Source: JAWLHA01 sp041690535 (lineage in GTDB: Bacteria > Pseudomonadota > Gammaproteobacteria > Thiohalomonadales > Thiohalomonadaceae). Taken from it: a DNA stretch of 29,933 nucleotides. The notes beneath the pieces are model-generated. The model saw only the letters and a list, made by a program, of their open reading frames with translations. It made no database searches and had not been told where the DNA came from. The position numbers were made by a program, and so were the translations under genes. The stretch is taken from positions 1 to 29,933 of the forward strand of contig JAWLHA010000054.1 in NCBI GenBank assembly GCA_041690535.1, written 5' to 3'. This document shows positions 23,600 to 29,933 of this stretch, one piece after another (position 1 is the first letter of the stretch; every line of letters starts with the position of its first letter).

Positions 23600-24025
23600 A
23601 TGAAAAAAGTCCAACAGGGCTTCACCCTTATCGAACTTATGATCGTGGTCGCGATCATCGGTATCCTGGCCGCCGTGGCCATCCCCGCCTACCAGGATTA
23701 CATCGGCCGCGCCCAGGCCTCCGAAGCAGTGCACCTGCTCGGCGCCCTGAAGACGCCGATTGAGGAGTATGTGTCTCAAGAGGGTGCCTTCCCTGACTCC
23801 ACCACTCTGGCAGGCCTCGGCACCGTCAAGGGCACCTATGTGTCGGAAATCACCGCCACCGTGGGAGCCAATAGCGCTGGTAGCCTCACTGGGACCATGA
23901 GGGGCAGCGGTGTCAATGCGGGCTTGGCGAGCAAGACGGTGACAATGGCCCGCAACGAAGATGGCGAATGGTCCTGCGCACCCGGTACCATGGATCCCAA
24001 GTACCTGCCGGCCTCCTGCAAGTAA
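23600..24025 (+). CDS. pilA: Type IV major pilin
   Basis: This is a 141-residue type IVa pilin precursor. The leader MKKVQQG is cut before FTLIELMIVVAIIGILAAVAIP, with Glu5 of the mature protein needed for assembly; the mature pilin has 134 residues. The C-terminal pair of cysteines (SCAPG...PASCK) should form the disulfide loop typical of type IVa pilins. The ATG at 23600 has AGGAGAG at 23588-23594; longer open frames upstream were rejected because they lack the leader. The gene has its own sigma-54 promoter and a terminator-like hairpin. It lies in front of two GT-C-like genes and a GT2 gene, the position in which pilin glycosylation genes (tfpO, tfpW) are found in Pseudomonas. Confidence 0.95.
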   Translation: MKKVQQGFTLIELMIVVAIIGILAAVAIPAYQDYIGRAQASEAVHLLGALKTPIEEYVSQEGAFPDSTTLAGLGTVKGTYVSEITATVGANSAGSLTGTMRGSGVNAGLASKTVTMARNEDGEWSCAPGTMDPKYLPASCK

Positions 24026-24042
24026 CCGCACGGGTTGGTCGG

Positions 24043-24069
24043 AAGCGCCCGCCCTCGTGGCGGGCGCTT
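24043..24069 (+). terminator. Terminator-like hairpin after pilA
   Basis: A perfect 11-base stem, AAGCGCCCGCC (24043-24053) with GGCGGGCGCTT (24059-24069), a 5-base loop and a weak T-tract (TTTCATT) begins 18 bases past the pilA stop. It likely ends most pilA transcripts and allows limited read-through into the glycosyltransferase genes, a common way to make much pilin and little modifying enzyme. Confidence 0.75.
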
Positions 24070-24096
24070 TCATTCCAGAGGACATTGATCGCCCTT

Positions 24097-25968
24097 ATGA
24101 CTCGCCCCATCGGGATTCTGCACTTCGCGGCGATTGGGCTGCTGCTCGCGTGCGCAGCGGCCATCTACGCGCCCGGACTCTCCGGTGCCTTTCTGCTGGA
24201 TGATTGGCCCACCCTGAAGGGGCTGAACCACTTGGCCAGCTCGGGACTGCTTGGCGACGCAGTCCAGTTTGCCCGTGAATCCAGGCGGGTTGTCACCCAC
24301 TTCACATTCGCGCTCCAGCGCGATGCCTGGCCCACCGCCCCTGAGCAGTTCAAGGTGGTCGGGGTAGCCATTCACCTACTGAGCGGCTTGGCGCTGTACT
24401 GGCTGCTGAAGCAGCTCTGCGCCCTCGCACCGTCCGTCCAAACCGCAGCACGCTACCTTCCGCTCACAGCGACGACCGTTTGGCTACTCCATCCGCTCCA
24501 CGTCTCAACGGTCCTGTATGTCGCGCAGCGTTCCACCGCCCTTGCGGCGCTTTTCACGCTCGCCGGACTCGGTGCCTACCTTACGGGCCGCCTGTCATGC
24601 CTGCAAGGCGACCACAGGCAAGGCTACGCCTGGATGTCGGTTGGTGTAGGGCTTGGCTTACTGCTGGCCACATTCAGCAAAGAAAATGGCATTCTCCTGC
24701 CCCTTTTCGTCTTAGTAATCGAGGGGACTTTGCTGGTGAATATTACCCGCCCCCCCAAATGGAACGCGTGGGCGAGCATTTTCTTGTTGAGCCCCCTCCT
24801 TGCTTTGGCCGGGTACCTCGCTTACAACCATCAGCAGATAATAGGAGCATATATCCTCCGCGATTTTACGCTCGCAGAAAGGCTACTGACAGAAACGCGG
24901 ATAATCGCTGACTACCTCGGGAAAGCACTAATACCCAAGCCCCAAGGGTTTGGACTCTTTTTTGACGATTTCGGAAAGTCGACAGACTTTTTCACGCCTG
25001 TCACAACACTCTGGTCCACACTACTAGTGGCCAGCTTGCTCGGGGCCGGCCTCGCGCTGAGGCGACGAATCCCCGTGCTGTCTTTCGCCATACTCTGGTT
25101 TTTTGTTGGGCACCTCTTGGAGTCCACCTATATCCCCCTTGAGCTCTATTTCGAACACCGCAACTATGTCCCGTCCGTTGGTCTGTTCTTCGGGCTTGTC
25201 TGGGGCGCCAGTCGGCTTTTGGATTACGTACAAACCAAACCCCTTCGGCGTTTTGCAATGGCAGGGCTGGCTAGTAGTCTCGTGCTCTTGGCCCTCCTCA
25301 CCTTTCATGAAGCTCGCCTGTGGGGCGATTCACTACTCCAGGCGGAAGAGTGGGCAAAACGCCGTCCGGACTCGCGAAGAGTCCAGGCAAACCTCGCGGG
25401 CCAATACGCGAGCCTCGGGTTTTATGATTATGCTGCCCGCACTTACGCCAGGATGTCAGAGAAATATCCTCGCGATCCCACCCCGTACCTTCTGCACGCA
25501 GAACTGCGTTGCGACGCCCCGGGTCTGCCCGAGCTTCCCCTTGATGCCAATATTCGTTTTCGCCATGGCGAACGAAACTTGGGGACAGTTGCTGCACTTG
25601 AGCGTTTGACTATCTACAAGGAACTCAATCGGTGCAGCGCGTACAAGACCGAGTTCTTTTTGATGCTTGCCCGCACCCTGGCGGAAAATCCCGTTTATCG
25701 GCCAGATCCCGTCAACCTCCAGTTGATATTGGCAAGGCTGTACACGGTCGACAGTCAGTTCGATGCTGCAATAGACACATACGAGCTGGTAAAGAAACGT
25801 CGAAAAACAGCTGAATTACCATTGACCCAAGCCGAACTCGCATTCAAGTTAGGCGATATCAAAGCGGCTGCAGCCTTTTTGAAGGAGGCGGAATCGCGCG
25901 CTAACGCTAAAAATTTCGAAAGAATTGAGGTGTTACGGTCACACCTGAGACTCAAGAGCGGTGGCTGA
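24097..25968 (+). CDS. GT-C-like polytopic membrane protein with C-terminal TPR-like domain (paralogue 1)
   Basis: This 623-residue protein has many membrane helices (about residues 7-400) and a soluble helical C-terminus (about 405-623) with TPR-like units such as AGQYASLGFYDYAARTYARM. In the first loop AFLLDDWPTL has an acidic pair (Asp35-Asp36), the place and pattern of the catalytic Asp of GT-C glycosyltransferases. HPLHVSTVLYVAQRSTALAA (132-151) resembles the HP-H-x-V...R block of TMTC/PMT-like proteins. LYFEHRNYVPSVG (350-362) is shared with the next gene. A GT-C enzyme would use a lipid-phosphate sugar, which the GT2 enzyme downstream could supply. The RPL element before the LTF motif of paralogue 2 is degenerate here (SRRVVTHFTF). 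Pilin glycosylation is inference from position; polysaccharide assembly is the alternative. Confidence 0.72.
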   Translation: MTRPIGILHFAAIGLLLACAAAIYAPGLSGAFLLDDWPTLKGLNHLASSGLLGDAVQFARESRRVVTHFTFALQRDAWPTAPEQFKVVGVAIHLLSGLALYWLLKQLCALAPSVQTAARYLPLTATTVWLLHPLHVSTVLYVAQRSTALAALFTLAGLGAYLTGRLSCLQGDHRQGYAWMSVGVGLGLLLATFSKENGILLPLFVLVIEGTLLVNITRPPKWNAWASIFLLSPLLALAGYLAYNHQQIIGAYILRDFTLAERLLTETRIIADYLGKALIPKPQGFGLFFDDFGKSTDFFTPVTTLWSTLLVASLLGAGLALRRRIPVLSFAILWFFVGHLLESTYIPLELYFEHRNYVPSVGLFFGLVWGASRLLDYVQTKPLRRFAMAGLASSLVLLALLTFHEARLWGDSLLQAEEWAKRRPDSRRVQANLAGQYASLGFYDYAARTYARMSEKYPRDPTPYLLHAELRCDAPGLPELPLDANIRFRHGERNLGTVAALERLTIYKELNRCSAYKTEFFLMLARTLAENPVYRPDPVNLQLILARLYTVDSQFDAAIDTYELVKKRRKTAELPLTQAELAFKLGDIKAAAAFLKEAESRANAKNFERIEVLRSHLRLKSGG

Positions 25969-26036
25969 GCCTGTTAGTTGCCCGGCGTATTCCCTTGTCG
26001 AGAATTCGTATCAATGAGGAAACGTCGCACTCCCTA

Positions 26037-27956
26037 ATGACGGAAGAATTGGCGCGCCGACGGCATATCGGCAAGATTGTCCTGTTTGGTCTGCTTCTGA
26101 GCACGATGCTCATCTATTTGCCCGGGCTAACAGGTAGTTTTCTGCTCGATGACTTCGAGAATTTGAAAGCGCTTTCGGTCGTTCGTGCGGCGCCGGGATA
26201 CTCTGCGCTTGGGGAATTTGTTTTATCCGGAATTTCAAGCGGGTTAGGTCGCCCGCTATCGCTTCTAACATTCGGTTTGCAAGCTGCGCAATGGCCAACT
26301 CCATTTGCATTCAAATTGGGAAATCTTGCGCTCCACGCGGCTAACGGAATTCTGGTTTTCCTTGTGGTTTCCCGAATAGTCACCATGACGCCGCTTCCAA
26401 GGGTCCAGCAGCAGTACCTGCCTTTGCTAGCCGCAGGGCTGTGGCTGGTTCACCCGATCCATGTGTCGACCGTCCTTTACACGATTCAGCGCATGACGGC
26501 GCTTTCTGCATTCTTCATGCTTGCAGGGTTGAATGTTTACCTTGTCGGCCGAGAGAAACTGCTCAGCGACTCCCGCCGCGGTTATCTATGGATGTCCGCT
26601 GGCGTTCTCGGAGGTGTTGGCTTAGGTATGTTGAGCAAGGAAACCGCACTTCTTCTACCGGTTCTGGTCTTTGTACTTGAGAAAACACTGCTGAGCAGCA
26701 CCCCGTTGCCAAGGAAATGGAACTACTGGGCGTCTATATTTATTCTCCTCCCCATAGCAGCCGCCGTTTTGTACGTCACCTTCAAGTGGAATGCGATTGT
26801 CTTGACCCCTTATAAGTACCGTGATTTCACTCTACTTGAAAGATTGCTGACTGAGGCGCGGATACTATTCGACTATGCTGCCAAGATAATGTTTCCCAGA
26901 ATCGGCGAATATGGTTTGTTTCACGACGACTTCCGCCTTTCAACAGGATTTCTGACGCCCCTGCCGACACTCGCTGCCGCTGTGGGCCTCCTCTCCTTGA
27001 CTACCGCCTCTCTTCTCTACGCCAAACGATTCCCGGTGGCGGCATTTGGGACTCTTTGGTTTCTCACGGGACACTCGCTTGAATCCACCATTTTCCCGCT
27101 TGAATTGTACTTCGAACACCGTAACTATTTACCGAGTCTAGGCCCGTTACTCGCAGTTTCCTACCTCATCATCGCCGCTCTCAACCGCGCCGACCGCAAG
27201 CTGCGAGCCGTCCTTGTGGGTGCTTTTGTCTTCATTTCCATTGGCATCGCGCTGGTGACTCTACTCGAGGCCCGATTGTGGGGCAATCCTGCACTGCAGG
27301 CAACTGTCTGGGCAGAGGAAAAGCCCGACTCCATCCGAGCACAGAGTCGTTTGGGCGAATTCTATATCGCCACACATCAGTATCAGAGAGCGGCCAGGCT
27401 GTACGAGCAGATGGCATCGCATTTCCCCTCCGAGGCCGGTATGTATGCGTTTTGGCTCGCCCTGCTCTGCCGTGACCAGACGATTTCGCGCCCGTCAATT
27501 GACACGCTCGTAAAAAGATTTGAAACTGCCCGCTTCTCCACCGCCCCTTTGGTTGCGTTGGACGATATGATTAGCAAGCTCGAAGTCGGAGAATGTCAAA
27601 ACTTGCCTGTCGGTGTTTTGTCGGCTTCGGTCGATGCTCTTTTAGCGAATCCCGCCTTCAAGCCGCAGAGGTCCAACTTGCATCTGCTCCGCGGGCGGTT
27701 TCGCGCTGTGCTTGGTCATTATGACGAAGCGGTGGATGAGTATGGGCGAGCAGGTGCCGTCCGGGACCATCCCGCAGTCGCCCTTGCACAAGCACGGTGG
27801 AGTTATATGGCCGGAAACATGAACTCCGCTTTGGTCTATCTCGACAAGGCAGAACGATTGCTCAAGGAGTCACCATTGCGATTCAGCACTTACGAGACAA
27901 CTTTGCGGCACCTTTGGGTGCTCGTGAATGAACACCAGTCAACGAGCAAGAATTGA
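26037..27956 (+). CDS. GT-C-like polytopic membrane protein with C-terminal TPR-like domain (paralogue 2)
   Basis: This 639-residue protein is clearly homologous along its whole length to the preceding one. Shared blocks include GSFLLDDFENLKAL (Asp38-Asp39), HPIHVSTVLYTIQRMTALSA, LSKETALLLPVLVFVLEKTLL, YRDFTLLERLLTEARILFDY and LYFEHRNYLPSLG. It keeps the GT-C-like GRPLSLLTFGLQ element that is degenerate in paralogue 1. The C-terminus has TPR-like units (LGEFYIATHQYQRAARLYEQM and RGRFRAVLGHYDEAVDEYGRA). I use the ATG at 26037; a TTG at 25995 would add 14 residues but has no ribosome binding site. The TAA/TGA-to-ATG spacing to the GT2 gene is three bases, so those two are coupled. Function is inferred as for paralogue 1. 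Confidence 0.72.
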   Translation: MTEELARRRHIGKIVLFGLLLSTMLIYLPGLTGSFLLDDFENLKALSVVRAAPGYSALGEFVLSGISSGLGRPLSLLTFGLQAAQWPTPFAFKLGNLALHAANGILVFLVVSRIVTMTPLPRVQQQYLPLLAAGLWLVHPIHVSTVLYTIQRMTALSAFFMLAGLNVYLVGREKLLSDSRRGYLWMSAGVLGGVGLGMLSKETALLLPVLVFVLEKTLLSSTPLPRKWNYWASIFILLPIAAAVLYVTFKWNAIVLTPYKYRDFTLLERLLTEARILFDYAAKIMFPRIGEYGLFHDDFRLSTGFLTPLPTLAAAVGLLSLTTASLLYAKRFPVAAFGTLWFLTGHSLESTIFPLELYFEHRNYLPSLGPLLAVSYLIIAALNRADRKLRAVLVGAFVFISIGIALVTLLEARLWGNPALQATVWAEEKPDSIRAQSRLGEFYIATHQYQRAARLYEQMASHFPSEAGMYAFWLALLCRDQTISRPSIDTLVKRFETARFSTAPLVALDDMISKLEVGECQNLPVGVLSASVDALLANPAFKPQRSNLHLLRGRFRAVLGHYDEAVDEYGRAGAVRDHPAVALAQARWSYMAGNMNSALVYLDKAERLLKESPLRFSTYETTLRHLWVLVNEHQSTSKN

Positions 27957-27959
27957 AGC

Positions 27960-28826
27960 ATGAATCTCAGCATCGTCATCCCAGCAAAGAATGAGGCGCG
28001 CGGCCTAGAAACAATCCTACCCAAGCTCACGTCACTCTATCCGACCGCGGAAATCATTGTCGTTGACGACGGTTCTACTGACGAAACCGCAACTGTCTGC
28101 AAGCACTGCCAGGTCAGCATCGTTCGACACCCCTACTCCATGGGGAATGGGGCAGCGATAAAGTCGGGAACTCGAAGGGCGAGCGGCGACATTATTGTGT
28201 TTATGGATGGCGACGGTCAGCACCAGCCGGAAGACATTGCGACACTTCTCAAGTTCATTGACGAAGGCTACGACATGGTGGTTGGCGCTCGCGACCCAAA
28301 GCACCAGAGTTCCTTGCCTCGCAGAATTGCAAATCGGTTTTATAACTCGTTGGCCGCTTTCATGACGGACTACCCCATAGAAGACCTCACTTCGGGCTTC
28401 CGTGTGGCCAGGGCGAAGATATTCAGGAAATTTCTTTACCTCCTGCCCAATGGCTTCTCCTACCCAACGACAAGCACGATGGCTTTTTTCAGGTCGGGTC
28501 ATTCCGTCGCCTACGTTCCAATCACTGTCACTCAGAGAGACGCTGGAAGCAAGAGTCATATCTCCCCTATACGCGATGGCATCCGCTTCTTCGTAATCAT
28601 ACTGCGCATCGGCGCCCTTTTCTCCCCAATGCGCCTGTTCTTGCCCGTCAGTCTCTCCCTTTTCGCGATGGGATTCGCCTATTACGCATATACCTTCATC
28701 ACGGTTCACCGATTCACGAACATGAGCGCACTCCTAATCCTCTCATCGCTCTTTGTCTTCCTCATCGGGATTCTCTCCGAACAGGTGTCTTCACTCCATT
28801 ATCGCGGCGTGGACGAAAACAAATAG
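27960..28826 (+). CDS. GT2 family polyprenyl-phosphate glycosyltransferase
   Basis: This 288-residue GT2 enzyme resembles dolichol/undecaprenyl-phosphate sugar synthases. It opens MNLSIVIPAKNEARGLETIL; nucleotide-sugar binding is marked by IIVVDDGSTDET (32-43) and the metal-binding DxD is Asp83-Asp85 in FMDGDGQHQPEDI. LTSGFRVARAKIF and a late DAGSKSHISPIRDGIRF are typical of the DPM1/GtrB-like branch. Two C-terminal membrane helices lie near 223-247 and 256-275. It would charge a lipid phosphate with a single sugar on the cytoplasmic side, a donor for the GT-C-like proteins upstream. It starts three bases after the previous stop. The sugar cannot be told from sequence. Confidence 0.88.
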   Translation: MNLSIVIPAKNEARGLETILPKLTSLYPTAEIIVVDDGSTDETATVCKHCQVSIVRHPYSMGNGAAIKSGTRRASGDIIVFMDGDGQHQPEDIATLLKFIDEGYDMVVGARDPKHQSSLPRRIANRFYNSLAAFMTDYPIEDLTSGFRVARAKIFRKFLYLLPNGFSYPTTSTMAFFRSGHSVAYVPITVTQRDAGSKSHISPIRDGIRFFVIILRIGALFSPMRLFLPVSLSLFAMGFAYYAYTFITVHRFTNMSALLILSSLFVFLIGILSEQVSSLHYRGVDENK

Positions 28827-28843
28827 GCTGTCACCCGAGGATT

Positions 28844-29933
28844 CTAGTCGAATCTATGAGCAAGGGTCGTCCGCAGGCGTTCTGAAAATCGAGTCCACGT
28901 AAAATTCTCTGCATGTGCCCGGCATTTCCACACCAAGTCCTCGGACGACGTTTCCAGTAACTGAAGGACAGCTTCCACCATCTCTCTGTAATTCCCTGCA
29001 TCTATCAAGCGCCCAGAGACGTTCTGCGCAACCGATTCTGAAACGCCACCCACCGAGAACGCGACAGTTGGGAGCCCATGGGCGGCCGCTTCCAGCGCCA
29101 CCATACCGAAGCCCTCCACATCACCCGGTAGCTGCAAAACGGGAAAGACGAGTAAGTCCGCGGAGAAGTATGCTTGTTCAAGCGTTTGGTCTTCAACACG
29201 CCCCACCATCCTGACATGCCCCTGAAGATTGACCTCCTCAATCGCCCCCCTGATTTCTTCAGTGGTCCCTCTTCTGTGATTCAACGCGACATCTGGCTCC
29301 TCTCCGATAACCACCAACACAACGTCAGGCCGTGAACGAACGATTGCCGGCAAGGCCTTGCGGATGAAATTCACGAGCCCTTTCCGCTTGGTCAGCCGTC
29401 CCACGCTTAGCAGGACTTTTCGCCCAACGAGGTCGTGAGCCGTTCGAAAGCTCGCTCGGGCCTGCCCTCTCTCACCTATTTCCGGAACCTCAACTCCCGG
29501 ATAGACAACCTCAATACGCTCTTCACTTACCCCAATATCTCTTGCTAGTTGCGCAGTGTGGTTACTATTCGCCAATACGAGATCACACTTCCGAATGGCG
29601 GGGACAAATACGCTTCTGTACACCTGACTGTTCGCGACGAGATCCAGGCCATGGACGAAACAGACTACCTTCGCTCGAGTGAGTTTGCCCGCTGCAAGCC
29701 CAGCCGGAGCGGTAAGGCCGCTACCCGAATAGATCAGCTCTGGCCTCGAAGAAAGTGCCAAGCGCAGAGACTTCCATTGACACTGTACGAGAAACGATGA
29801 GATCGGGAGTATTTGGCTCTCTTCACACCGGTCCCGGTGTTTGTCAACATAGTTGTCCGTTTTCCCTATGAGACTTCTACGACTGCTTTGTCCACTTCCG
29901 TAGGCTTTTCGGGATTGAGCCATACTGGGCCCA
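28844..29933 (-). CDS. GT4 family glycosyltransferase (5' end outside the window)
   Basis: This is a GT-B fold, GT4 (group 1) glycosyltransferase. The C-terminal nucleotide-sugar domain is complete, with LLSVGRLTKRKGLVNFIRKA and the E-x7-E motif EGFGMVALE followed by HGLPTVAFSVGGVSE. The N-terminal domain shows LIYSGSGLTAPAGLAAGKLT and VVCFVHGLDL but lacks the first strand and glycine-rich loop expected ahead of it. An ATG exists at 29923, but the frame stays open to the window edge, so the real start is probably beyond 29933 and at least 359 residues are seen here. It is convergent with the GT2 gene (17 bases between stops) and may belong to a larger glycan cluster to the right. Confidence 0.85.
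   Translation of the reverse strand, partial: GPSMAQSRKAYGSGQSSRRSLIGKTDNYVDKHRDRCEESQILPISSFLVQCQWKSLRLALSSRPELIYSGSGLTAPAGLAAGKLTRAKVVCFVHGLDLVANSQVYRSVFVPAIRKCDLVLANSNHTAQLARDIGVSEERIEVVYPGVEVPEIGERGQARASFRTAHDLVGRKVLLSVGRLTKRKGLVNFIRKALPAIVRSRPDVVLVVIGEEPDVALNHRRGTTEEIRGAIEEVNLQGHVRMVGRVEDQTLEQAYFSADLLVFPVLQLPGDVEGFGMVALEAAAHGLPTVAFSVGGVSESVAQNVSGRLIDAGNYREMVEAVLQLLETSSEDLVWKCRAHAENFTWTRFSERLRTTLAHRFD

Overview
The window looks like chromosomal DNA from a GC-rich gammaproteobacterium. The evidence is a full general secretion (type II) operon, a PilS/PilR two-component pair with a sigma-54-type pilA promoter, and the pgeF-rluD-bamD-pilSR neighbourhood known from Pseudomonas. The glnB-nadE pair and the style of the intergenic palindromes would fit a Chromatiales/Ectothiorhodospiraceae-like bacterium, but that placement is inference. 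No tRNA, rRNA, CRISPR array, prophage or transposase gene was seen.

Layout. Positions 1-475 are non-coding and repeat-rich (a REP-like palindrome, a second palindromic/direct-repeat unit and 17 copies of a 7-bp repeat). From 476 to 8.1 kb is a housekeeping block: pgeF and rluD (minus), bamD and a nitroreductase (plus), then glnB, nadE, sucD and sucC (minus). From 8.2 to 11.45 kb a small zinc-finger-like membrane protein gene, pilS and pilR run on the plus strand. From 11.7 to 23.25 kb a twelve-gene type II secretion cluster, gspC-D-E-F-G-H-I-J-K-L-M-N, runs on the minus strand, mostly with 4-bp overlaps or zero gaps. It is broken between gspF and gspG by a 184-bp inverted-repeat element flanked by a near-perfect 9-bp direct repeat. 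From 23.5 to 28.8 kb the plus strand holds a major type IV pilin gene with a well-formed -24/-12 promoter and a terminator, then two tandem paralogous GT-C-like membrane proteins with C-terminal helical/TPR-like domains, then a polyprenyl-phosphate-type GT2 glycosyltransferase. A convergent GT4 glycosyltransferase gene runs off the right edge.

How the genes work together. PilS and PilR are expected to drive pilA through the sigma-54 promoter at 23509-23524, so sensor, regulator and target lie in one window, separated by the secretion operon. Pilus and type II secretion machines are homologous and share prepilin peptidase processing; no peptidase gene is in the window. The most interesting part is the pilin-linked glycosyltransferase block. 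A GT2 enzyme that could make a lipid-linked sugar and two duplicated GT-C-like proteins directly behind pilA suggest a pilin (or other envelope protein) glycosylation system of a type I do not recognise. Base composition falls from about 65-70% GC to about 50-55% GC inside this block, consistent with acquired or fast-exchanging DNA.
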